A stretch of DNA of 64,000 bases from CAYFJV01 sp964460605. GTDB taxonomy: Archaea > Nanobdellota > Nanobdellia > Woesearchaeales > GW2011-AR9. The stretch lies in contig CAYWPT010000001.1 in assembly GCA_964460605.1 (NCBI GenBank), forward strand, positions 72,526 to 136,525, given 5' to 3'. Below the pieces are notes generated by a model. The model did not search any database, was not told where the DNA came from, and saw only the letters and a list, made by a program, of their open reading frames with translations. The position numbers and the translations under genes are program-made. Within the stretch, counting starts at the first letter, position 1. The number at the start of each line of letters is the position of its first letter. Positions 49,901 to 60,600 of the stretch are shown here, one piece after another.

Positions 49901-49910
49901 TATTTATAAG
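49901..49910 (-). promoter_or_regulatory. TATA box of the tRNA-thiolation operon
   Basis: CTTATAAATA on the minus strand about 65 bases before the carrier ATG, giving a leader that contains the GGAGCGG ribosome site. Confidence 0.5.
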
Positions 49911-49960
49911 GGTTTTGTTGGAAAATTATATTTAAATATAAAGAGAATATAATTTAGATA

Positions 49961-50368
49961 ATGAAAAGAGAAATTGAGAAAGAGATTATAGAACTTCACA
50001 AAAATTTTCAAGATTGGTATAGGGGGGACATCTCTAAGACCACTTCTTTTAATAAATCAATAGAGAATCATTTTGATAAAGATTTTCATATTGTTTTTCC
50101 AGATGCAACTCAGAAATCAAAAAAACAGCTTTGCACAATGATATTCAGAGATTATAAAAATTCTTCAGATTTTTCTATTGTAATCAAAAAAATAAAACTG
50201 AAAGAACTTTCAAAGGAGATTTATTTAGCTCGTTACGAAGAGTGGCAAAGTTGGAAGGAAGGTAGAAAGAAAATTAAGAAAGGTATGAAAACTGCAAGTA
50301 TTCTTAAAATAAATTCTAAAAAGAAAGTAAAATGGATTCATATTCATGAGACTCTAATTAAAATTTAG
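49961..50368 (+). CDS. Hypothetical NTF2-like (SnoaL-type) protein
   Basis: 135 residues. A long N-terminal helix, HFDKDFHIVFPDATQKSKKQ, a basic middle and a terminal strand pair VKWIHIHETLI resemble the NTF2/SnoaL cone fold. No catalytic residues can be assigned. A TATA-like run at 49927-49941 precedes the ATG. Weak call. Confidence 0.5.
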   Translation: MKREIEKEIIELHKNFQDWYRGDISKTTSFNKSIENHFDKDFHIVFPDATQKSKKQLCTMIFRDYKNSSDFSIVIKKIKLKELSKEIYLARYEEWQSWKEGRKKIKKGMKTASILKINSKKKVKWIHIHETLIKI

Positions 50369-50407
50369 CCTAAAATGTTTTAAAGCAAGACTTCTTTTCT
50401 TCTAAAC

Positions 50408-50934
50408 ATGAAGGCTTATTTCCTTGCACAAGAAAACTCTGAACTCAAAGAACATGCAAAGAGCCTTGGCTATGAGAAAGCTTTCTTTTTAGGAAAAGAT
50501 TTTGCCTATATCAAAGCAGAACAAAGAAAAGACCTCATAAAAGAGATAAGAAAAGCTAAGAAAAAGAAACTGTTTACAATAGCACATGCAAATACTGAAG
50601 AAGATTTGAGATATTTAGTTGAGCGTTCAGAAGCAGATATGATTATAGGTAGCGAATACATTCACCAGAAAGACAGTATGCATTATCCAAAAGGAGCAAT
50701 TGATCATGTAATAGCAGAATTAGCTCGAAAAAAGAAAAAATTGTTGGGATTTAATTTAGCTCAGATGTATGCGCAAAGAACTACGAAAAAGAAAGCACAA
50801 GCTTTGCGAAGAATTAGATTCTCATTAAAAAAGCAAAAGCAAAAACAGTTCTTACAAGTTTAATTTCTAAAAAAGAAGACCTTTCCTATGTGGAAGAAAT
50901 GAAAGCTTTCCAAAGAGTTCTGAGTAAGAGTTAG
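50408..50934 (+). CDS. RNase P subunit Rpp30-like protein, frame shift on an A-AAA-AAG heptamer
   Basis: The first frame (151 codons, TAA at 50861-50863) has Rpp30 features: DLRYLVERSEADMIIGSE, GAIDHVIAELARKKK, GFNLAQMYAQR. After A-AAA-AAG at 50827-50833 the -1 frame reads on as KAKTVLTSLISKKEDLSYVEE and ends QRVLSKS (TAG 50932-50934), matching the expected terminal strand and helix of Rpp30 (usually (V/L)xSGAxS...LRVLG). The full 175-residue protein would be close to normal. Cause: programmed -1 shifting or one missing A. Rpp30 is a protein part of RNase P, which trims tRNA 5' ends. Confidence 0.65.
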
Positions 50935-50950
50935 TTTTTTCTTTTTATTC
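50934..50950 (+). terminator. T-rich terminator after the Rpp30-like gene
   Basis: The -1 frame stop codon is immediately followed by a T-rich run (six T, C, five T), placed between this stop and the TATA box of the next gene. Its position supports the longer -1 frame as the true gene end. Confidence 0.45.
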
Positions 50951-50956
50951 AACAGA

Positions 50957-50965
50957 TTTATAAGG
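50957..50965 (+). promoter_or_regulatory. TATA box of the 579-residue surface protein gene
   Basis: TTTATAAGG lies about 27 bases before the ATG at 50989. Confidence 0.55.
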
Positions 50966-50988
50966 CATTTTTCATTACTGCGTTCTGT

Positions 50989-52728
50989 ATGTTCCAAAAA
51001 AGAGGTCAAGTGACCATATTCGTAATAGTTGGTATTCTCATCTTCGTAGCAGGTACCTTCATTTTGATGCTTGCAGCCTCTGTAGAAAAAGCGCAATTGC
51101 AAGAAACAAACGAAGCAGTTTTTACTAAAGTTTTTTCAAAAGAAGGAGTACGATTACTCATTGAAGATTGTATTGAAGATGAAATTGAAGAAGGCTTGCA
51201 AGTTATAGGGAAAGAAGGAAGGTTATGGAAAGAAGCAAAAGATGGTACTATAACTCCAGGAACGGTTAATTTTGTAGAGGGAGAAACAGGAAGGACATTT
51301 CATGATCAAAGAGTAGCATTTGGCATTTCTAATAATCAAGATGAAGAATTTCCAGAAACTTATCCTTGCGCTTCAAACGATGAAGTGTGCACATGGGAAA
51401 AAGGAGATTTAGCATCTTTTGGTGAGCGAAGAAAGTTAAGTATTACTACAGTAGAATCTGATTTGAAGCGTTATGTAAAACAAGGAGCAATTGCTTGTAT
51501 GGAAGAATATTTTGATACAGAATTAGGTATTGACCTTCCAGTAGATGAAAAAGTATTAGATTTTGTTTTAGATATCGAAAATTCTGGAATTTTACTTCAA
51601 GCAAGTTATCCTTTAACATTTACAGAAGAAGGTAGAGAAGTAGTTCAATTGACCAATTTTGATTTAGTGTATAAATCACAGATTAGGGATTTTTTATTAG
51701 CAGCAGTTTCTACTCCATTGAATTCTGAAGCAAGAGATAGTGGGTATGACATTAAAACGAATCTTGTAAATTCTCCTAATTATGTTGCTTTGAATATTGA
51801 GTATAATGAAGAAGAAAATGAAAATGGAGATTGGTTATACTCATTTAGCTTGCCTTCTGGGATTATTTTAGCTAATGAGCCTTACACATTTAGTTATGTG
51901 GTACAGAACAGACCACCTGCTTTGAGTTATGTACAAAGAAATGCTTGTGGCGATTATGATGTTTTAATTGTAAAAGGTGATGAAGATCCAAATTATAATT
52001 TATTTGAAGAAGTTTTATCTGTGGTAGATCCAGATGGTGATGAAGACCTTAGTATAAGTTTAGCTAATGATCAAGGAATTGCAAGTTTAGATGAAGAAAC
52101 TTTAATAATTTCTGGTGATGTTGATGCCAATTATTATAGTTTTGATATTATTGTTGAAGAAAGCCCAGGATCATTTGATAGTCAAACTGTGAGAGTTTTA
52201 GTTGATGAAAAAGAAGTAACAAATGAACTTGATTGTTTTGGATTTTCTACAAGAACTGAGGGAATTCCAGGATATATTCTTGAAGAAAAATCTGTCTACC
52301 CTCGTTTAGAAGCAATAGAACAATGTGATTCTTTCCACCCGTTTAGAGATTCTGCAGATTTAGTTGCTGGGGAAATGACTTGTGGTTTTAATAATAGGGA
52401 AATGTGTGCAAATATCCCACCCCAATGTCAAGGTAAGCTTGCTTGGGATTATCCTCAAGATGGTTTATGGTGTCATGGAACTTTAGGTTGTAGTGATATT
52501 TGTACAGAAGCTGATGGCGGTTTAGTGTATTTAGGTATCTCTGAGAACTTACTAGAAGCAAATGGGATTCATGAATTAGCTAAAGTTTCAAGAGCAACAA
52601 AAGATGACCATAATGATAATTTTAAGTTCTCTTGCCAGTTTTGCTCATCAGCTACAGAAGGAAACTTGTGTGATAGTAATTTAGACGGTACTTTCGGAAC
52701 CTGCTTAAGAAATAGGTGTAATGATTAA
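50989..52728 (+). CDS. Large pilin-like surface protein with Cys-rich C-terminus
   Basis: 579 residues. MFQKRGQVTIFVIVGILIF is a type IV pilin-like signal: a basic stretch, Gly-Gln and a hydrophobic segment, probably cut before Gln7. About residues 330-420 form a cadherin/Ig-like segment (VVDPDGDEDLSISLANDQG). The last 160 residues contain at least 14 cysteines. It should be anchored in the membrane and exposed outside. The DsbA/VKOR set at the window start could form its disulfides. Ends flush against the convergent lipoprotein gene. Confidence 0.62.
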   Translation: MFQKRGQVTIFVIVGILIFVAGTFILMLAASVEKAQLQETNEAVFTKVFSKEGVRLLIEDCIEDEIEEGLQVIGKEGRLWKEAKDGTITPGTVNFVEGETGRTFHDQRVAFGISNNQDEEFPETYPCASNDEVCTWEKGDLASFGERRKLSITTVESDLKRYVKQGAIACMEEYFDTELGIDLPVDEKVLDFVLDIENSGILLQASYPLTFTEEGREVVQLTNFDLVYKSQIRDFLLAAVSTPLNSEARDSGYDIKTNLVNSPNYVALNIEYNEEENENGDWLYSFSLPSGIILANEPYTFSYVVQNRPPALSYVQRNACGDYDVLIVKGDEDPNYNLFEEVLSVVDPDGDEDLSISLANDQGIASLDEETLIISGDVDANYYSFDIIVEESPGSFDSQTVRVLVDEKEVTNELDCFGFSTRTEGIPGYILEEKSVYPRLEAIEQCDSFHPFRDSADLVAGEMTCGFNNREMCANIPPQCQGKLAWDYPQDGLWCHGTLGCSDICTEADGGLVYLGISENLLEANGIHELAKVSRATKDDHNDNFKFSCQFCSSATEGNLCDSNLDGTFGTCLRNRCND

Positions 52729-53979
52729 TTATCTTAATCTAAACAGATCTAATTGAGCATTATCTAAACCTAAGTAAATAGAATATTCTGAACTTGGAGC
52801 TCCATCAAAACAATGTTCTGTAGCTAAAATAGTTGAACCATTCAATCTCATTTCAATTCCTTGCCCAGGATTATCTTTTCTGATTTCAAATCGTTCTTCA
52901 CCATTTGGTCGAGTAAAGTCTTCAAAAATATCTGCAGAACCATCTGAGCAAAGAACCACGCTTCTAGAAGATCCACCTGTAATGCTCAAAGTTTTGTTAC
53001 TATCAGTATCACTAATGCTTATGAAATAACTATCATTTGTTGTAAACTCAAAATCTAAAAGATAAACACTTGGGAATAAAGCTCTTGCAGAAACACTACA
53101 ATTTCCATTAAGGGAAAGATAACTTGTGTTTACGTCATTACTTGTGCAAGAATTGTTTATATTCCAATTCTCTCTTAAAATGTCACCTTCAAAATCATCA
53201 CAGAAAGTATCAGAATTCCTACATCTCCCATCAATTACTTTATCTTCTGTATCATTATTTGTATCACCTGTGTCTCTTACACTCGGGCCATCTAAATCAC
53301 TACAGGATTTACTTTGACACACAGCAACCATGTGTCCAGAAGTTGCTAGATTCTCTGGAATAATTCCAAAGTATTCGAAAGAAACACAATCTTTTGGATC
53401 CGCACGCACATTTTCTCCTGTAAATAATTCAGAAAGTCTACTGAGTGCTTGATCTGCAGTATTAATTACAGAACTTACAGAACCTATAATTGGAAGCTCT
53501 TGACTCAAATCCCACAAACCTGTTGCAATATTAACCCTTGTTCCAATATCTTCCCTATCTTCACATCCTAAATATGGCAAACCAAGGTCACTTTGAGCCC
53601 ATGTGCTAAAATGCCTAGCAGATTCATAATCTTTTTTTCTTGTCTCTCTATCATAAACATGACCAGTCCAAGGAGCAGTTGAAGTTAAAGTTAATACATG
53701 GCTACTATTGTGAGGAAATACTTGCAAATCAGATACAAATCCTTTCTTTTCTGCTACAAACCCTTCAAAACCATTTGCATCATAAAAAGTAACTAATGCG
53801 TTTTCTGTAGCAATACCTTCAGTGTCTCCAACATAAATGTCTACCTTTTCTCCATTACCATTATCAAAGAAAATCGCATGTCCTTCACTATTTGTGTAAG
53901 CAGTTTTCACTTCTGTTGCATAGTCTGGACTAGAACAAGCTGAGAGTGCGACACCTAAAACCAAAGGCACTTTTCTCAT
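52729..53979 (-). CDS. Lipoprotein with a C-terminal concanavalin/LamG-like region
   Basis: 416 residues. The N-terminus MRKVPLVLGVALSAC carries a lipobox (LSAC), so Cys15 is the likely lipidated residue. The middle is Cys-containing and polar. Residues ~255-416 (CDDFEGDILRENWNIN, YFISISDTDSNKTL, FEIRKDNPGQGIEMRLNG, YSIYLGLDNAQLDLFRL) look like a jelly-roll of LamG/concanavalin type that may bind sugar. It is the only minus-strand gene in the surface cluster and has its own divergent start toward the 167-residue gene. Confidence 0.6.
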   Translation of the reverse strand: MRKVPLVLGVALSACSSPDYATEVKTAYTNSEGHAIFFDNGNGEKVDIYVGDTEGIATENALVTFYDANGFEGFVAEKKGFVSDLQVFPHNSSHVLTLTSTAPWTGHVYDRETRKKDYESARHFSTWAQSDLGLPYLGCEDREDIGTRVNIATGLWDLSQELPIIGSVSSVINTADQALSRLSELFTGENVRADPKDCVSFEYFGIIPENLATSGHMVAVCQSKSCSDLDGPSVRDTGDTNNDTEDKVIDGRCRNSDTFCDDFEGDILRENWNINNSCTSNDVNTSYLSLNGNCSVSARALFPSVYLLDFEFTTNDSYFISISDTDSNKTLSITGGSSRSVVLCSDGSADIFEDFTRPNGEERFEIRKDNPGQGIEMRLNGSTILATEHCFDGAPSSEYSIYLGLDNAQLDLFRLR

Positions 53980-54067
53980 ATACTAAGAGAATACTTCTAT
54001 CTTTATAAATTTTACGTTCATTTTTTCATGAAAAGGTTTAAGAGCAAAAACAGATTCACTTTCTCTA

Positions 54068-54571
54068 ATGGCGCTTACTACAACAATAATTGTTGGAACT
54101 GGAATTTTAATATTCTTTTTTCTCATCACGTATCTGTTAAGTGAAGCACGTTATGCTAAAGATGATTTTAATTATCCTTTACCTGATTACGACTTTGAAG
54201 AAGAGCCAAAAAAGTGGTTTCATTTTAATCCTTTCCGTATCAATGAAAGAGTTAAGGGAATAAAAAGAAGACATCATGAAAAAGTGAGAAAAGCTCACAT
54301 TGAAGAAGAGTTCAACAAATTTACACATAAGAAGTTTTCAACAAGTTCTGTTGATAAGTTGGGCCATGTTATCAATTCTCATGAAAGAAAAAAAGGCAGA
54401 AAAATAAGAAGAGAACATCATTTAGCAAAAATTCTTAATAGAAAACTGAAATTTAAAAAATCTAAAAGAAAAAGACCGTTAAATGAAATAGAACATATTG
54501 CGGCAGTCGAAGGTTTACGATCATTAGTGAAAAAGAAAAGCCATAAAATTAAAAAAAGTAATAAAAAATAG
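54068..54571 (+). CDS. Membrane-anchored basic protein
   Basis: 167 residues. One N-terminal membrane helix (IIVGTGILIFFFLITYLL), a short acidic linker and then ~120 residues rich in Lys, Arg and His (GIKRRHHEKVRKAHIEEEF ... KKKSHKIKKSNKK). The tail is probably cytoplasmic. It resembles the tail of the 2086-residue protein encoded next, with HERKKGRKIRREHH. Function unknown; interaction with DNA or with the pilin assembly system is a guess. Confidence 0.55.
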   Translation: MALTTTIIVGTGILIFFFLITYLLSEARYAKDDFNYPLPDYDFEEEPKKWFHFNPFRINERVKGIKRRHHEKVRKAHIEEEFNKFTHKKFSTSSVDKLGHVINSHERKKGRKIRREHHLAKILNRKLKFKKSKRKRPLNEIEHIAAVEGLRSLVKKKSHKIKKSNKK

Positions 54572-54604
54572 TTTTTTCTCCTAATTTAATAGTCATTTAA
54601 AGAA

Positions 54605-54614
54605 CATTTATAAA
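54605..54614 (+). promoter_or_regulatory. TATA box of the giant surface protein gene
   Basis: CATTTATAAA lies about 30 bases ahead of the ATG at 54644. Confidence 0.5.
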
Positions 54615-54643
54615 CAAAAAGTGTTTATTTCTTCTATAAAAAA

Positions 54644-57600
54644 ATGGTGTATAGGACTAAAAAGAGGTCTATTGTAGATAGTTGTCTAGCTCCTGCTTTT
54701 CAAAAGAAACTTTTAGTCTTATTTTTATTAAGCATTTTGATGATTTCGCTTAACGCTTTCTCCACTTTAGCAATAGAAGGTTGTTATCTTCTTCCAAGTG
54801 GAAGTCCTGACTTTTTATGTCAATCTGTAGAAGAAGCAGATGCTGAAGCAGATTATTTAGATATTGTTGGTGATACCAATAATTTTAACGCATTCTTTAT
54901 TCCAGGAAGTTCTAATTGTGAAACTGAATTCCCAGATATTTGTGCACCTGTAACTTGTAGTACTAGTTGTGCTACTGAATCTATTGCAGCTTGTGAAGAA
55001 CAAGGAGGTCAAGCCATCCCAGATGGGGAATTTAACCAATGGTGTAGTGCAGGTTGTTGTACTGTTGGGAATTTCTGTAACTTTGTCTCTACAAGACAAG
55101 AATGTATTCAACAAGCAGCTAATCAAGGGGTTAACTTTGATCCTTCAAATTATATTAGTTCAGATACTGGAGAGGTAGACGCAACTTATTGTCTGCAAGA
55201 AATTTGTCTTCTTGATTTACAAGACGCTCAATTGAGTGGATTTGTAAGCGCTGAAGATGGAAGCCCAATCAATGATGCAAGAGTACAATTAACCTCTGAG
55301 AATTTTGATCTTACTGAAGATGGGGCTTATTCAATCTCGATTAGTCCAGGATCTTATGTTGTACAAGTAACAGCTAATGGATTCGCAAGCGCTTCTGAAA
55401 CAGTAACCTTAACTTCAGGAGAGACAGAAATAAAAGATTTTGTTTTGAGTGAAGCGGGAGATTTTGTAGAAGTTTCAGGAACAGTTTTTGATGAGGCAGG
55501 AGAGACAGTATCAAGTGTAAGTGTTTGTTGGCAAGGGGTGAGTATTGGTTGTACAACTTCAAACAACCAAGGCCAATATACTGCAACAGAATTAGTTGTG
55601 GGTGATTATACTTTTACTTTAAGCAGAATTGGCTTTACAACAACTCAGGAAAGTTTTACTGTTAGTGGAGATGATCCAAACAAGAATTTAGTAATTGAAG
55701 CGAGCACTCGTGGAAGTGTGAGTGGTGTGACTCATTTAGACATCACTGATAATGGGGAATCAGATGGAGAACAATATGGGGTAAGCATTTTTGCAAATGG
55801 TATCTATAAAGGAAGTTCTTCTTTCCCTGGTGCAGATTTTGATATTGAGTTAGAACCTGGGACTTATACAATAACTGCAAGTTATCAAGATTTTTCATCT
55901 GATGAGCACGAAGTTAGCTTAGTTCAAGGTTCTTCAGTAGATTTAGGTGTTTTACTTTTAACAAGAGAAATTGGCGAATGTAGTTTTGATGGACCTAACA
56001 ATGATAAACCGGTTGCGAGTTTAAGCGCGCAAGCTGTACAAGGAGCTCCTGATGTCTTACTCAATTGGCCTAAACCTTGTCCGGAAGTGAGCGTGTATAA
56101 TTTATACCGTGATGGAGAATTATTAGAAGTTTTATCACCTTTTGATATCAGTTATGTTGATGAGGACTTAGAATGGGGCGCGACACATAGTTATGAAATA
56201 GAAGCAATTTATGGAGATGGCCCGACAACAAGACCTTCTCGAGAAAAAACAGGGGCAACAATTACGCTAGGTGATGCCGCTTGTGAGAGAAAAAGCGTAG
56301 GCGAATTTTTCTGTTTATTAGATCAAAGACAAGGTATTTTTGCTTGTGATGCAAGCAACAATTTGCAAACAAGTAGTGATTGTGGGAATTTAGGCGACTC
56401 ATGGTTCTGTAGTGAACCTAGCCCAGGAACCGCAATTTGTAAAGATGCTGGTATGTGTAGTGCAGGACCATTATTAGCACAACCTTTCGGATTATATTTT
56501 GAAGAGAGTTCTTGTTATGGAAACTTTTTAGGTGAGAATGAAGGTTATGAAAACTTTTGCTTCTTTGATTACACAAGTGGTGTAAGTAACCAATGTGACT
56601 CTTGTGCAGAAGTTGAAAGTTGTTTTAATTATAAGAGTGAAGGGGCTTGTCAAGTAAACAATTGTCTTGGTCAAAGTTGTGAATGGGTTGAAGCTACAAC
56701 AAGCACAGGAGAAGGCCCAGTGGATGATTTAAATACGCCATTTACTGATGAAGGATATTTATTCCCAATCACTGAGCAAACCGGACATGGATACTGTATC
56801 GAACCTGAATATGAAGAAGACAAATTTTGTAATTTATGTGGGAGTGATGCTCCTTTATTAGAAAACAATTTCTGCACACCTGAAGTTTGTACAGATTTAG
56901 GCGCATGTTTCTCAGAAGAAGATCTTACTCAGTGTAATACTTGTGGGGAAGAGAGTAGTGTTATAGCTAATTGTTATACTTATAATTCAGAATTAGAATG
57001 TACAAATGGACAAGATACAAGTAACAATAATGGAGAAATTTTACATTCTGGCGATAGCTGTGGTTGGGGTGCGTGTAGGTGGCTTCCGGACGAAGCAACT
57101 CTGAGTGGGGGATCTTGTGTTAAAGATGGTGATGCAGACCTAAGAGATGATTGTTTAACTTTTGGTGCGGGTGAGAGAGCGACATGTGAGATTGATACTA
57201 ATGCTCCGAGCACAGTTGTAGTAACAGACGACCTTACTAGTATTAGCACAATTGCAGGAGAAGTTACTTTCAGAGCAATCGATCCTGAAGAAAATCCTTT
57301 AGGAGAATTATTTTATTGTATAGATGCAAGTGATGCTCCAATTTGTAATAACTTTGTTTCCAAAGAATTCTTTGGAATCGGATTTGATCAAGAGATCCAA
57401 ATTGATTTAATCGGAAGCCAATTTTTAGAAGGAGAAATTATTGATGGAGAAACATATCGTTTACGATTCTTTTCAAAAGATAAGTATTTTAACCAAGAAT
57501 CTGTACAAGAAGCATTCATCTTTGTAGATAATGAAGTTCCTGAGTTTACTATAGCTAAAAATGTTAATACTGTGGGAGATACTAGTACCTTACAAATCTT

Positions 57601-60600
57601 TTTAACAGATTTAAATGAGGCAATGTCTTGTGATTTTGATCTTCAACAAATATTACCCTCTGGTTCTACATTGAGTGCTAGTGTTGGAAGAAATGATGAT
57701 AAAGAACATTTATTCGAAAACCTTCAAGGAGTTCGTTATGATTTAAGTGTTACTTGTGCTGACGACCATGGTAACGAGAATACTAAAGATGAGAGTATTA
57801 TCTTTGATTTAGAACAAGATATAACCTTAATTAATCCTGCATTCGAAGGGGCTGTTGATACTACTAGTATAGCTTTTGAAGTAAGCACTGAAGTTTCTGC
57901 AAGTTGTTCATTATACTTACAAGACGAAGCGAGTTTAGCATATAGTTTTGTAGCTGATTTTAGAACTACAGATGCTGAGAATAAAAATCATATTACGGAC
58001 CCGATTGGTGGTTTCTTTGAAGGAGAATATCCTGGGACCGTAAAAGTTGTCTGTCAAGAATCATTTACTAGTGAAATCTTGGAAGATTATTTTAACTTCA
58101 TGGTAGATTTCACTGCACCTGAAACACAAATTATCTTAAAAGAAGGTAATCGTGAAGAAAAACCTACTACTTATGGTTGGGAAGAATTCTTTGTAGATAT
58201 TGTTGAAGTAGATTTCCTCTGTAATGCTGAAGGTTTTGATTGTGAAGAAACGTTTTATTGTTTAGGGCCAGATTGTACTTATGCTGCAGCGCCAGGTTAT
58301 CAAGCTTATACAGAAAATGTAATTTTGAATGATACTACAGAGATTTGTTATTATTCTACTGATACTGGGAGCAGTATTAGTTTCCCAACTTGTGGAAAAA
58401 TTAAGGTAGAAGGGTTTGGTATTAATTTAATTCAACCGGAAGGATTTAGTTTTGAAGGAGAATTATGGGGTGTGAGTAATGAACAGATCTTTGATTGGGA
58501 AGTGAGAAGCAGATTAGATACAGAAAGCTGTAAGTTTGATTTCGCTCCAGGATTTGATTATGATCTACAACCACTTTACAAAACTTTTGAGTTTAGTGAT
58601 AATGGAGAAAATTTCTATCTCTACGACTCTTTCCCTGGAGAAGTGCTTCCACCTTACCAAAACAATGGTGGAGTAAAAATATTACACGTACAGTGTGAAG
58701 ATGTCTTTGGAGAGTTAGGACCTACACAAAAAATGAAATTAGAATATGATCCAAGCGCTCCGGTGATTAGAAGAGCTCATGCAGAACCTGATTTTGTGAC
58801 AGAAGCTATAGAAACAAGCATTTTTGTAGAAACTGATGATAAAACAACATGTAGATATAGTGATAATTCAGATGGTGACGGAAGTACTGATTTTGATACC
58901 ATGGAATTTACTTTCCCTGGTGGAGATGAAGGACAATATAATATTGAACATAGCGATAGGTTCAGATTTAGTTTTACTGGGGCTGAAAAAGAGTTTAGTT
59001 TAAACGTGCAATGTAAAAATGGTGCAGGAGATTTAAGCGAAGTAGAACAAATTGATTTTACAGTAGATTATTCTGTAAGTGGTAACATTGTTTCTTTAGC
59101 TCCAAGTGGATTTGTTGGTGGAGCAGATATTAGTTTAGAGGCGGGTACTAACAAAAACGCAATTTGTAATTATGACGGCATTGAATTTGCTAGTACTGGA
59201 AGTACAAGTCATAGCGAATTTTTAGGCACACTCGAAGAAGACGATTATCATTACTTAGTGAGTTGTCAAATAAGTGGAGATGTGCGTACTGGAGAAATTA
59301 TCTTTACAGTAGATAACACTGCTCCTACTGTAACTTCTGTTGATGATGGAACCTTTTCTTGTTCATTAGAAAGCACAACATTTAGGGTGTATACAGATGA
59401 ACCAAATATCAGTCATTACAGTTATGAGTTATACAAAGGAAAACCCGAAAGACAAAGTGATAGGCTCAAAGAATTTTTCAATAGTAGTAATGTGAGCACA
59501 GGAAGTTCAAGAGCAGCAACATTAATCTCTTCTGGAGTTTTATCTGCTAGTGAGGAGCTTATTATTACAGGAGTACAATTTGTAGAAGGTCAAGATTATT
59601 TCATTAAAGCAGCTGCAACTGATGCTGCAGGTAATATTGGCTTTTTAGGATCAAGCGACGGTTTTGTAGCCTCAACTGATAATTTAACTGAATGTGCTTC
59701 AGATGAAGATGCGCCAGGAGTTTCACTAAAAACTGAAAACTCTTGTACTGCAGTAGAAGTAGAATTATACTGTGATGATCTCTCCTCATGTCAAAATATG
59801 GTCTTTGGACAAAGTGGTTCTTCAGCTTCTTGTGTCCCTACAAGTTCTTACACTGGAAACAAAATTAGTTTTGATAAAAGCGGATGGGTTTGTTATAGTG
59901 CAACAGACGCGCAAGGAAATGAGAAAAACTCAACACAACAAGTATTATTTGTAGATTCAGATGGTGATGGTTTTGCAAACAGTTGTGATTTATGTTCGGG
60001 CACTATAGCTGGGTCTGACGTTGATAGTGATGGCTGTGCATCTGGCCAAGTACCGGATGGAACTGGACAAGAAGATAGAGATGCAGATGGACTTCCCGAT
60101 AGATGGGAGGGTCTCTTTAACACAGTAGAATGTCCACTCAATCCTGATCTGGAAGATTCAGATGGAAATGGCATTGTTGATACAGAAGAAGATTATGATA
60201 ATGATGGATTTACTAACTTAGAAGAATATAGGTCTAACTTAGACCCTTGTGTGTACGATGAAGTTGCTGCTTTAGAAGAGAGTGGTTTTGAATTTACACC
60301 AAGCACTGGTGGATCTGAGAGTAATCTAGTTGCTTGGATATTATTCATACTAGGAATCATCTTATTTTTCGGAGCGGGCGGATACTTAATTTATTTCTAC
60401 CAGAAAGATCCTCGAGGAAAAGCAATCTTAAGCGGAAGAAGAGTTCGTGCTACAGGCCCTGTTAGTGCGAGTGCGCCAAGTCTTGGACGAAGAGTTAGTC
60501 CAAGGGCAGCTGTTCCAGCTCAACCAAAAAGCTATGATAAAAATTTAGCAAGCTTGCGAAGAGGAAGGAGAAAGAAAAGAAGAAGTTTAGAGAAAGAAAG

